Assembly: GCA_937949745.1 (NCBI GenBank)
Contig: CALECM010000057.1
Location: 1-47,945, forward strand
DNA length: 47,945 nt
Source: an uncultured Bacteroidales bacterium
GTDB taxonomy: Bacteria > Bacteroidota > Bacteroidia > Bacteroidales > WCHB1-69
Direction of reading: 5' to 3'
Position 1 is the stretch's first letter, and each line of letters starts with the position of its first letter. Below the pieces are notes generated by a model that was given only the letters and a program-made list of their open reading frames with translations, had not been told where the DNA came from and ran no database searches. The position numbers and the translations under genes are program-made. Shown piece after piece: positions 14,917 to 22,316 of this stretch.

Positions 14917-16776
14917 TTAAAATTTTAAACCTCCGGTCAGACCGACCCAGAAATCTAATTTTACAAAATTAGACTTTTTCGTGATAATAGAGTAGGGTAA
15001 ATTCAGATTAAACGTTCCGGAATGAGAAGTTTGGATGGAAAGATTGGCTGTTGGACCGATAAACATTTTGAAATGGTTGGCTATTCTTAAATGTAACAGG
15101 GGACGGAATTGGACGAGTCCGTTGTATCCGATATCATAAATATTTTCATCATAATACTGTCTTAATCTTTTTCCCATAACCTGATAATGCATCAGTTCCA
15201 GGTTAAGCCCTATGCGGTTTCTCCATAAAAAGGAAGTACCCAGTCCGATACCCGGGGCATAGAGATTGTCGGTAAAATTACATCCGAAAGCAAGGATCGT
15301 ATATAATTGTTTCACGCCAGAGCGAAAGGTGAGCGAAGTATGTAAAAGCTCGGCTCCTTCTATACCGAATTCCACTATACCTCCTTTTTTAACGATATTG
15401 ATGATGCCCAAAGGTATCCCGTCGGCCGTATCCCTTACATTGATCACAGCCATCTGAAAACCTCCTTTTTTGGTGATATTCAATCCTCCCGTAATCTGGC
15501 AGGAAGATTCCTTCGCGATATTGATCCCTCCGCTGATCTGCGTGGATACTTTCCTGGCAATATTGAGTCCTCCGGTAAGCTGAAAGGCGGTAGTCTGCGC
15601 AATGTTGATTCCGGCGCTTAATTGTGAAATATTGGACTTCGCGATATTGATCCCTCCGGTAAGCTGTACGGTAGCCTCCTTAGCGAGATTAAAACCCGCA
15701 CTTCCCTGGAATTTTCCCGTTTTCGAAATATTGGCCCCGCCGGCCAATTGCGCATAAGAGGCTTTGGCCACGTTTATACCGGCCGTTCCCTGGAAACATC
15801 CCGTATCCGCCACATTCACGCCTCCCGAGAACTGGGTCGAGTAACCTTTGCCCGTATAGTTAAAACCCGCTGCGAATTGTATATTCCGGCTTCCGGCAGC
15901 ATGTTCACGGTTTGTGCCCGTGATATTGAAGGCTCCCGCCAATTGTACACCTTTTACTTCATACCGGTTAATGTTAAATGCCGTGGCCATTTCAAAACCG
16001 TTAATTCCTCCGGTATATCCTCCGATTAAATTAAAGGAAAATCCGTAATAATTTTCGGATGAATATACCCAGTCGGTCCCCAGAGGGTAAACAAAGGAAA
16101 ACTGCGCGATTTTATGTTTTTTAACGGCAGTGTCTCCTACTGTTATTTCATGGTTGATGTCGGGAGTAACTTTGGTAGTATCCCGTAATGTAGCGCTGTC
16201 GACAGGCGCGGCAGCAATTAATAAGGCAGCTAAATAAGTTTGCATATTATCTTCAGTTTCTGGATTAATACTGTCAAGACAATCGATGTCTTCCATACCA
16301 GTATCCGAAAAACTATTTTTTGATAATATACTTTCTAATTCTTTTGTTATCAGCTCGATATTTTTATTTGTATCTGCTCTTTGCGTTAAATTTTCCTCAA
16401 TGGCAATGGTTGCCGGACCTTGTTCCGTGTTTTTCCTTTCTTTCCGGGAGAGGATCAGATAATCCCCGATCTGTTTATAGCGAATGGAATCGGGTAGAAG
16501 AAACGGCAGCACTTCTTCCAGCGGTTGTTCATCTACCCGGACCGTCACCGGTTGATTGTCGTCAATAAGCAGGGGATCGTATGAAAAACGGAAGCCGGTT
16601 TGACGTGAGATGGAACTGAAAGCTTCAAATAAGGGTTCTTCGTCCAGAGATAACGTAATACCGGAAGGTATCCTGTTATGCTGGGCCTCCAGATTATACG
16701 AATTTAATCCGAATGATAATAAAATCAAAAGAATTAGATTCCGGCTTTTTTTATTTTGAAATATAATAAGCGTCAT
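14917..16776 (-). CDS. STN-domain outer-membrane protein with 14-residue surface repeats
   Basis: A 619-residue exported protein. Residues 1-31 form a signal peptide ending in LEA. Residues about 38-110 are an STN (secretin/TonB short N-terminal) domain, as seen from GITLSLDEEPLFEAFSSISR and YKQIGDYLILS. A low-complexity linker follows to about residue 220. Residues about 300-441 contain ten to eleven consecutive 14-residue units of the form Q-[LIF]-[ST]-[GA]-G-x-N-[IV]-[AST]-K-x4, for example QLTGGINIAKSNIS. The rest is beta-rich and ends in an aromatic residue (GGLKF), typical of outer-membrane barrels. The repeats resemble the LA_2272-type surface-repeat family, from memory. There is no TonB plug domain. 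The gene overlaps the FecR gene by 26 bases, so translation is probably coupled. Confidence 0.75.
   Translation of the reverse strand: MTLIIFQNKKSRNLILLILLSFGLNSYNLEAQHNRIPSGITLSLDEEPLFEAFSSISRQTGFRFSYDPLLIDDNQPVTVRVDEQPLEEVLPFLLPDSIRYKQIGDYLILSRKERKNTEQGPATIAIEENLTQRADTNKNIELITKELESILSKNSFSDTGMEDIDCLDSINPETEDNMQTYLAALLIAAAPVDSATLRDTTKVTPDINHEITVGDTAVKKHKIAQFSFVYPLGTDWVYSSENYYGFSFNLIGGYTGGINGFEMATAFNINRYEVKGVQLAGAFNITGTNREHAAGSRNIQFAAGFNYTGKGYSTQFSGGVNVADTGCFQGTAGINVAKASYAQLAGGANISKTGKFQGSAGFNLAKEATVQLTGGINIAKSNISQLSAGINIAQTTAFQLTGGLNIARKVSTQISGGINIAKESSCQITGGLNITKKGGFQMAVINVRDTADGIPLGIINIVKKGGIVEFGIEGAELLHTSLTFRSGVKQLYTILAFGCNFTDNLYAPGIGLGTSFLWRNRIGLNLELMHYQVMGKRLRQYYDENIYDIGYNGLVQFRPLLHLRIANHFKMFIGPTANLSIQTSHSGTFNLNLPYSIITKKSNFVKLDFWVGLTGGLKF
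15453..15876 (-). repeat. Coding tandem repeat of 42 bases (14 residues)
   Basis: This stretch encodes the ten to eleven consecutive 14-residue units of the STN-repeat protein. The units are diverged at the DNA level but keep the Gly-x-Asn and Gln positions at protein level, so selection is on the protein fold and not on recent slippage. Confidence 0.7.
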
Positions 16777-17824
16777 TAGTTACCGTGATCTTTAGGGAAA
16801 GGGTTTCCGCTATGATATTCAATATGTTCTCAACGGATTCATGAGGAGCGAAACTTACGCGGATGAGCATCTCTTTTAATGAGGGGTCTCCGATAATGAT
16901 TTTGACACCATAGCGGGAAATAAGTGTATTGATTACCTGGTCCAACGGGACGGAATCAAATACCATATCATTCTGACTGCTTTCCGCTTCAGGGGAAGGT
17001 ATGGGCATCGTTTTTTCATCAGGTATTACCGCTTCCGAAACCGGTTCGGGAACAATAAGTTCGGAATGAAGATTGGCCGGGGAAAGCGGTTCAACGGCTT
17101 TTTTCTCGTAGTGGGTAAATTTTTTCGATACAGGATCGTATATTCCCCGTTCTCCCGCTTTGATCCGGATTCCCTGCAGTTGCTCCGTATAGAACAATAC
17201 TTCTCCTTCTTCCACTTCCACGCTGACGTGAGTTCCGTGTGGAAAAGCGCTTACCGTGAAAATAGTCCCGATATCCTGTATCCGGGTTTCACCCGCATAT
17301 ACGATCAATCCTTTCTCAGAAGGTTCCCGGATAGCGAAAGTCGCTTTTCCGGATAATTCCACTTCATTTTTTATTTTGGATTTATACATCATTTTTGATC
17401 CGGCCTCCAGGTTTACTTCGACAAGATCAAATAATATAAATTCTTTTTCATGCGTTTCCGCAGCCAGTTGAATTGTAGTGTCCGGACGGCCGGAAAAATA
17501 AAAAGTAAAAATACCGATCAGGATTAAAAGAACGGCTGCCGCCGCACCGAAAATTAAATTCCTGGATATGGTTCTTTTTTTTACGGATTTTTCTTCCTGC
17601 CGGTTCATATAGGCGATGAAATTTCCCAGCGCTTTTTCAGTATCTGGCGTTTTTCCCGCCGTATCGGGTTTCATCATCCGGTACAGGGAAGTCATCCTGA
17701 AGAAATAATTTTCATTTTCTTCCGATCCTGAGAGCCACTCATCCAGCTTTTGAAGCTCCGAGTCCGTAGCTTCTCCACTGAAATATCTGGATAATATGAG
17801 ATCTATTTCTTCATTCATAACCAT
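16751..17824 (-). CDS. FecR-family anti-sigma factor with DUF4974 C-terminus
   Basis: A 357-residue inner-membrane anti-sigma regulator. A cytoplasmic N-terminal helical region (about residues 1-85, beginning EEIDLILSRYFSGEAT) would bind the sigma factor. A single membrane helix lies at about residues 88-110 (LIFGAAAAVLLILIGIFTFY). The periplasmic FecR domain follows, with the motif VSVEVEEGEVLFY near 200 and an earlier LSGKATFAI. The C-terminal 70 residues (VFDSVPLDQVINTLISRYGVKI) are the DUF4974 STN-like domain common in Bacteroidota FecR proteins. Its ATG immediately follows the sigma-factor stop codon and its 3' end overlaps the STN-repeat gene. The STN-like domains of the two proteins are a plausible contact for signal transfer. 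Confidence 0.92.
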   Translation of the reverse strand: MVMNEEIDLILSRYFSGEATDSELQKLDEWLSGSEENENYFFRMTSLYRMMKPDTAGKTPDTEKALGNFIAYMNRQEEKSVKKRTISRNLIFGAAAAVLLILIGIFTFYFSGRPDTTIQLAAETHEKEFILFDLVEVNLEAGSKMMYKSKIKNEVELSGKATFAIREPSEKGLIVYAGETRIQDIGTIFTVSAFPHGTHVSVEVEEGEVLFYTEQLQGIRIKAGERGIYDPVSKKFTHYEKKAVEPLSPANLHSELIVPEPVSEAVIPDEKTMPIPSPEAESSQNDMVFDSVPLDQVINTLISRYGVKIIIGDPSLKEMLIRVSFAPHESVENILNIIAETLSLKITVTNDAYYISK

Positions 17825-18391
17825 TTATTTTCCTATATTTATGACGGTCAATAACAGGATTAAAACAGGCAGGTACTCTTTCAACTCTTTTCTTAATATT
17901 TTCAATGCATTCACGATCTGGGTTTCCACCGTGTTATGGGTGATATTCAGTTTTCGGGCGATTTCGGCATAAGAGAGATATTCATACCGGCTAAGCCGGA
18001 AAACTTCCCTGCACCGGGGAGGCAAATTTTCTATCGCCGTTTCGATCTGGCGGTTCAACTCTCCGCTGATCACCCGTGTGTCCGTATTGTTAACCGTATT
18101 CTGACCTGTATAAGCCAAATATTCGTGATGTTCCATCCTGATCTTACGCTGTTTGATTTTATTCAGGCAATCATTGTGGACAATACGGTACAGATAAGAC
18201 TTAACGGAAGTATGTATCTCCAGGTTACTCCGCTGATCCCATAGTTTGCAAAACATTTTCTGCACTATATCTTCCGCATCATCGGTATCCGGAAGTAAAC
18301 CGTAAGCATATCTGCACAAAGGATCGTACCATTCCACAAAAAGTTGCTCAAAAGCTTTTTTGTTGCCTGCACGTAAATCATGTATATTCAT
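17825..18391 (-). CDS. ECF RNA polymerase sigma factor (Bacteroidota expansion family)
   Basis: A sigma-70 family ECF factor of 188 residues. Region 2 is visible as LFVEWYDPLCRYAYGLLPDTDDAEDIVQKMFCKLW, read here in two overlapping parts (WYDPLCRYAYGLL and DAEDIVQKMFCKLW). Region 4 is seen as LPPRCREVFRLSRYEYLSYA followed by IARKLNITHNTVETQI, the helix-turn-helix. I start it at the ATG at 18391, because a promoter box with both -7 and -33 elements at 18423-18454 would place the transcript start inside any longer version (the frame stays open to 18472). It heads the operon with its FecR regulator and is probably autoregulated through it, as is usual for such pairs. Confidence 0.93.
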   Translation of the reverse strand: MNIHDLRAGNKKAFEQLFVEWYDPLCRYAYGLLPDTDDAEDIVQKMFCKLWDQRSNLEIHTSVKSYLYRIVHNDCLNKIKQRKIRMEHHEYLAYTGQNTVNNTDTRVISGELNRQIETAIENLPPRCREVFRLSRYEYLSYAEIARKLNITHNTVETQIVNALKILRKELKEYLPVLILLLTVINIGK

Positions 18392-18422
18392 CACCTTTTT
18401 CAAAACCCCGTTTTTCGCAGTG

Positions 18423-18454
18423 CAAAAGTAACGCTTTTCAAAATATATGACAAA
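18423..18454 (-). promoter_or_regulatory. Two-part Bacteroidota promoter of the sigma/FecR operon
   Basis: On the minus strand TTTG (18451-18454), then 20 bases, then TACTTTTG (18423-18430): a full match to TTTG-N19-20-TAnnTTTG. This is the best promoter in the window. It is a housekeeping-type promoter, so basal expression of the sigma factor does not need the sigma factor itself. It also fixes the sigma start at 18391. Confidence 0.75.
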
Positions 18455-18493
18455 TGAAAACCTGATTACCATGATCCGTATTCATAAAGTTTA

Positions 18494-18501
18494 TATATTT
18501 G
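18494..18501 (+). promoter_or_regulatory. -7 promoter box for the TM2-DUF2752 genes
   Basis: TATATTTG matches TAnnTTTG and lies 60 bases upstream of the TM2 gene. It diverges from the sigma operon promoter. Confidence 0.55.
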
Positions 18502-18561
18502 CAGTATGGTATTTGATACTATATTAGATATAAAGGGAATACAAATTAAAATTAGATTGAG

Positions 18562-18900
18562 ATGGATGCACAGAAAGTAGATATTTTCATAATGACCAAT
18601 GGTAAGTATTTCGAAAGCCAGCACATTATGCATATCCGGGATAGATTACTGGCAGTGGATGACAGCAAATGGGCATTCCTGCAAACGATTCCTTTTAAAG
18701 ATCCGACTACCAGCCTGATTTTATCGATCCTGGTAGGTTACCTGGGTGTGGACAGATTTTATATCGGAGATGTGGGCCTGGGCATCGGAAAGTTGTTGAC
18801 CTGCGGTGGTCTTGGAATATGGGCTATCGTGGACTGGTTCCTGATCATGGGCGCCACCCGTCAGAAAAATCTGGAAAAATTACAGCAAGTATTGTTTTAG
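18562..18900 (+). CDS. TM2 domain-containing membrane protein
   Basis: A 112-residue protein with an N-terminal cytoplasmic part of about 50 residues and a TM2 domain. The domain shows the typical pattern of two membrane helices joined by a short turn: TTSLILSILVGYLGVDRFYIGDVGLGIGKLLTCGG, with the conserved GxDRFY and GxGK(L) elements and the second helix GLGIWAIVDWFLI. The function of bacterial TM2 proteins is unknown; many sit beside envelope or stress genes. Its TAG stop overlaps the GTG start of the next gene (TTTTAGTG), so the two are translated together. Confidence 0.88.
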   Translation: MDAQKVDIFIMTNGKYFESQHIMHIRDRLLAVDDSKWAFLQTIPFKDPTTSLILSILVGYLGVDRFYIGDVGLGIGKLLTCGGLGIWAIVDWFLIMGATRQKNLEKLQQVLF

Positions 18901-19313
18901 TGCCTGCTTCCGGGAAAAAATTATATATTGCCGCTCTTTTTATCCTGATCGTGGGCTATCTCTGGATTTTTGTCCATTCTTATACTTCTTTCCCACAGGA
19001 AGGTTATGTATTTTGTTTTTTTAAACATATAACAGGAGTTCCTTGCCCCGCCTGCGGATCCACCCGGTCCGTTTTATCTTTTTTCCATGGAGAAATCAAG
19101 GAAGCGGCGGCATATAATCCTTTGGGAATTGTGAGCGGCATACTGATGATCGTACTTTTGCCATGGATCTTATACGATATTATCTTACGGAAGGATTCTT
19201 TTTACAGGGCTTCCCTAAAAACGGAGAACCTTTTTAAGAAAAAATATATGTTTATTCCGGCTATTCTATTGGTGGTTTCAATTTGGATATGGAATATCGC
19301 CAGGGGAATATAG
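18900..19313 (+). CDS. DUF2752 membrane protein
   Basis: A small membrane protein of 137 residues with three predicted membrane helices (near residues 8-26, 75-95 and 115-132). The family signature is GVPCPACGSTRSV at about residues 43-55, followed by FFHGEIKEAAAYNPLGI. The role of DUF2752 proteins is unknown. The frame is open further upstream, but an ATG at 18819 would overlap the TM2 gene by 82 bases and encode a non-hydrophobic tail. The GTG at 18900, sharing bases with the TM2 stop codon, is the more credible start. Pairing of TM2 and DUF2752 genes is a recurrent arrangement in this phylum, from memory. Confidence 0.82.
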   Translation: MPASGKKLYIAALFILIVGYLWIFVHSYTSFPQEGYVFCFFKHITGVPCPACGSTRSVLSFFHGEIKEAAAYNPLGIVSGILMIVLLPWILYDIILRKDSFYRASLKTENLFKKKYMFIPAILLVVSIWIWNIARGI

Positions 19314-19317
19314 AGGA

Positions 19318-20313
19318 TTACGACTCATTCAGCATACTCCAGATTTCGTCCTTTAAGGCTACCAGGTTTTTTCTGGCAAGAGCCGAAATGAAATAAACCG
19401 GAATATCGGAAGGTACTTTCTTTTTAAGCTTTTTGATCTCGTCTTCAGGCAGGAGATCACATTTGGTAATCGCCAGTATTCTTTTCTTATCCATCAGCTC
19501 CGGATTATAAGCCTTAAGCTCATGGAGCAGTATTTTATATTCTTTCTTGATACTTTCCGAAGTACAGGGAATCATGAACAAGAGTATCGCATTCCTTTCG
19601 ATATGCCTCAGGAATCTAAGTCCGAGCCCTTTTCCTTCAGAAGCGCCTTCCACAATGCCCGGGATATCGGCCACCACGAATGATTGGAATTCCCGGTAAG
19701 CTACCATGCCCAGGTTCGGCTTTAAGGTAGTAAACGGATAATCGGCTATTTTAGGCTTCGCGTTCGATAAAACGGATATCAGGGTCGATTTTCCCGCATT
19801 GGGAAATCCTACAAGTCCCACGTCGGCCAGTACTTTCAATTCCAGGATCATCCAGCCTTCAATACCGGGTTCTCCGGGTTGGGCGAATCTCGGTGTCTGA
19901 CGGGTAGCCGTTTTGAAATGCACGTTTCCCTGTCCGCCGCGCCCGCCTTTCATAATGATCAGTTCCTGTCCGTCTTCCACTACTTCTCCAAGATATTCTC
20001 CCGTTTCCGGATCACGTACGATGGTGCCGAGGGGAACTTCCACCATGGCGTTTTTCCCGTTTTTCCCGAAACGCTGATTGGCCTGGCCGCTGCCGCCGTC
20101 TTCCGCGAAAATATGCTTGGTGTAACGTAGATGGAGTAAAGTCCATAAATTCCGGTTTCCCTTTAATATAACGTCACCGCCTTTTCCGCCGTCGCCACCG
20201 TCAGGACCGGCTTTAGGGTCCTGGGCCGTTCGGGACAAGTGGGCGGAACCGCCACCGCCTTTTCCCGATCGGAAAAATATTTTGACGTAATCTATAAAAT
20301 TCTCTCCTGACAT
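19318..20313 (-). CDS. obgE: Obg GTPase
   Basis: ObgE/CgtA is an essential GTPase acting in large-subunit ribosome assembly and stress response. The 331-residue protein has the glycine-rich Obg fold (residues 1-160; FFRSGKGGGGSAHLSR, then GPDGGDGGKGGDVIL) followed by the GTPase domain. G1 is GFPNAGKST at 169-177, G2 the DYPFTTLKPNLG region, G3 DIPGIVEGA and G4 TKCDLL. It ends shortly after the G domain without the C-terminal OCT or acidic tail, as is common here. It starts two bases after the pyrE stop codon, so the two are cotranscribed. In Bacteroides relatives the gene before obgE is usually adk. Confidence 0.96.
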   Translation of the reverse strand: MSGENFIDYVKIFFRSGKGGGGSAHLSRTAQDPKAGPDGGDGGKGGDVILKGNRNLWTLLHLRYTKHIFAEDGGSGQANQRFGKNGKNAMVEVPLGTIVRDPETGEYLGEVVEDGQELIIMKGGRGGQGNVHFKTATRQTPRFAQPGEPGIEGWMILELKVLADVGLVGFPNAGKSTLISVLSNAKPKIADYPFTTLKPNLGMVAYREFQSFVVADIPGIVEGASEGKGLGLRFLRHIERNAILLFMIPCTSESIKKEYKILLHELKAYNPELMDKKRILAITKCDLLPEDEIKKLKKKVPSDIPVYFISALARKNLVALKDEIWSMLNES

Positions 20314-20315
20314 GG

Positions 20316-20873
20316 CTATTGTATAGCCCGGCTTCCCGGTTTAATATAAGGCTTTCCTTCTTTACACAAGGGGCACTCTTCCGCTTCCCAGCTTTCGATA
20401 TCCAGTTTAACCGCACCGAAAACAGGATATTCAAGCTCTTTGGTACGACGATCCACAATACAGGCTATTCCTACGATTTCGGCGCCCATGGATTGAAGCA
20501 CTTTGATGGTTTCCAAAGAAGATTTTCCGGTGGTCACCACATCTTCGGTGATCAGGATCCGGTCTCCCTTTTTGATCTCGAAACCGCGGCGCAAACACAT
20601 TTCCCCGTTTTCACGTTCGGTAAAAATAGCCGGGACACCTAATTGCCTTCCCAATTCATACGCCACAATGATACCGCCCATGGCAGGCCCTACAACGAGA
20701 TCGATATCCAGGTCTTTGACTTTCTCTTTCACGATAGCCAGTACTTTTTCCGCTCTTTCGGGATACTGTAATAATTTCGCGCACTGGCAATAACGGTTGC
20801 TATGTCTTCCGGATGATAACAAAAAATGGCCCTCCAGTAATGCACCGGATTCTTTGAGTTGTTCGATAACCAT
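20316..20873 (-). CDS. pyrE: Orotate phosphoribosyltransferase, Thermus-type
   Basis: PyrE transfers orotate to PRPP, giving OMP in pyrimidine synthesis. The 185-residue protein has the PRPP-binding motif ILITEDVVTTGKS at about residues 108-120, the flexible loop TERENGEMCLRRGFEI and an N-terminal substrate region LSSGRHSNRYCQCAKLL. The C-terminal CPLCKEGKPYIKPGSR is characteristic of the short Thermus-type OPRTase (TIGR01367 as I recall it) and is absent from the roughly 210-residue E. coli type that most Bacteroidota carry. It lies directly before obgE. The enzyme activity is well supported; the unusual subtype is the notable point. Confidence 0.9.
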   Translation of the reverse strand: MVIEQLKESGALLEGHFLLSSGRHSNRYCQCAKLLQYPERAEKVLAIVKEKVKDLDIDLVVGPAMGGIIVAYELGRQLGVPAIFTERENGEMCLRRGFEIKKGDRILITEDVVTTGKSSLETIKVLQSMGAEIVGIACIVDRRTKELEYPVFGAVKLDIESWEAEECPLCKEGKPYIKPGSRAIQ

Positions 20874-20935
20874 GGTATAAAGTTGTTGATGTGTGATAAA
20901 TAACGGTGCAAAGATAAAAAAAATCCCGCATCCTT

Positions 20936-22198
20936 CTATAAATTACCTTTCAGCGCCAGGAGTTCGTACTTGGCTTTCAGTAATTGTATGGCATGTACTT
21001 CCCGGCTGATAAGCGATTGTATTTCGTCATTTTGCTGTTTGATAAAATCGTAAGCCGTGATAGTTCCGTTCATCAGCTGTATGCGGTAAGTAGCGGTGAG
21101 GCTTTTATATTTTTCCGTGATCTGGTTGTCGAGAACGAGCAGGTTTTCAATTCTCCTGATCTCGTTCAGTTTTTCCTGGATCGCGATTTTATTGGACTTT
21201 TCAAAATCCGATTCCTGGGCCATTAAAATAGACTTCTGCAATTTGATGATATTACCCACGCCAGCCGTTTTGGCCCAGTTAATGACGGGAATGCGGAAGT
21301 TGATTCCCACAAAATAAAACCAGTCGAAATTATTGCTGAAAATATCGAAAGTGGTTCTTCCGTAACCGGCGGTTCCTATCAGGGAAATATGGGGAATCGT
21401 ATTGGCATAATGAAGTTTCCGTTGATAATCCAGTCCGGAAATTTCATTCTCAAAAATAGCGTATTCCAACCTTTTGGAATTTGTATTGAATTCGATTTCA
21501 ATAAATTCCGGGGTTTTAAATTCCGCTTGCGAAAGTTCTTTACCTGTAAGGATAGAAAGGGAAGAAATCAATGATTCTTTCGTGGCTTCCAATTCTCCTT
21601 TTTGCTGTTCGATTTTAAGTTCTTCGAGCTCCATCTGGTCTACGGCCGTAGCATAGATGACTCCTTCTTTCAAAAGCACCCTTAACTGGGCTAATTGTTC
21701 GGCAATCGTACTTTCGACATTTGATAATATAATGATCTGTTTTTCAATAATCAATAAGTTCAGATAAATGGCGATAACCTGTTCTTTAAGCTGGTTGATC
21801 GAAAGGTTCAGTTTGTAGATTTCGGTTTCGTTGGCCAGTTTCTCATACCTGCGGTTGTAAAATATTTTACCGCCGTCAAATAAAACCTGGTAAAGATCCA
21901 GTCCGACACGGTACTGGTCTCTGGATATGGCATCTATTCCGGGTATGGAAAGCGGAAGCTGGGGAACCTGGGATTGGTAGGAAATCAGTCCGTTGATCTC
22001 TAAGGTCGGATAAAAATGGGAAGAAGCGTCGTTGATCTTGACTTTCAGTAGTTGTTCGTTTAATTCTTTCTGTACGTTAGCGGAGGATTGTGCGATAGCC
22101 CATTCCTGGCATTCCTCGATCGTAACGGCCATCTGGGCCTTCGTTATGCCCAGACCGTAAAAAAAAGTAAATATGATGAATAGTAAAAATCTTTTCAT
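20936..22198 (-). CDS. TolC-family outer membrane protein
   Basis: A 420-residue periplasm-spanning outer-membrane channel of the TolC/OEP family. A signal peptide runs to about residue 21 (KRFLLFIIFTFFYGLGITKAQ). The body has long alpha-helical, coiled-coil segments in two similar halves, including NEQLLKVKINDASSHFYPTL and LRVLLKEGVIYATAVDQMEL. Between them are beta-strand regions such as ISLIGTAGYGRTTFDIF. No membrane-fusion protein or RND/ABC pump gene is adjacent, so its partner is encoded elsewhere. I start it at the ATG at 22198. The frame extends to 22261, but that would overlap the promoter and place a non-signal sequence in front of the signal peptide. Confidence 0.87.
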   Translation of the reverse strand: MKRFLLFIIFTFFYGLGITKAQMAVTIEECQEWAIAQSSANVQKELNEQLLKVKINDASSHFYPTLEINGLISYQSQVPQLPLSIPGIDAISRDQYRVGLDLYQVLFDGGKIFYNRRYEKLANETEIYKLNLSINQLKEQVIAIYLNLLIIEKQIIILSNVESTIAEQLAQLRVLLKEGVIYATAVDQMELEELKIEQQKGELEATKESLISSLSILTGKELSQAEFKTPEFIEIEFNTNSKRLEYAIFENEISGLDYQRKLHYANTIPHISLIGTAGYGRTTFDIFSNNFDWFYFVGINFRIPVINWAKTAGVGNIIKLQKSILMAQESDFEKSNKIAIQEKLNEIRRIENLLVLDNQITEKYKSLTATYRIQLMNGTITAYDFIKQQNDEIQSLISREVHAIQLLKAKYELLALKGNL

Positions 22199-22258
22199 AG
22201 TAGAACTTTCGTATAAAAATGCGTATTTTAGACAATTGGGAAAACTGCTAAAATCAGG

Positions 22259-22266
22259 CAAAAGTA
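22259..22266 (-). promoter_or_regulatory. -7 promoter box for the TolC gene
   Basis: Minus-strand TACTTTTG matches TAnnTTTG, 60 bases before the chosen start. It confirms that the coding start cannot be at 22261. Confidence 0.55.
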
Positions 22267-22289
22267 CTGAAATTATTGATTAATTACTT

Positions 22290-22297
22290 ATCTTTGC
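22290..22297 (+). promoter_or_regulatory. -7 promoter box for the cysteine desulfurase-like gene
   Basis: TATCTTTG matches TAnnTTTG, about 20 bases upstream of the start codon. It is divergent from the TolC promoter. Confidence 0.6.
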
Positions 22298-22316
22298 GTT
22301 CAAATTTTTTTCAGGT

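Noticed and set aside
18819..18900. Longer DUF2752 protein starting inside the TM2 gene
   Set aside because: The extra 27 residues are a frame-shifted reading of the TM2 coding sequence and have no membrane or family character; the GTG overlapping the TM2 stop is more likely.
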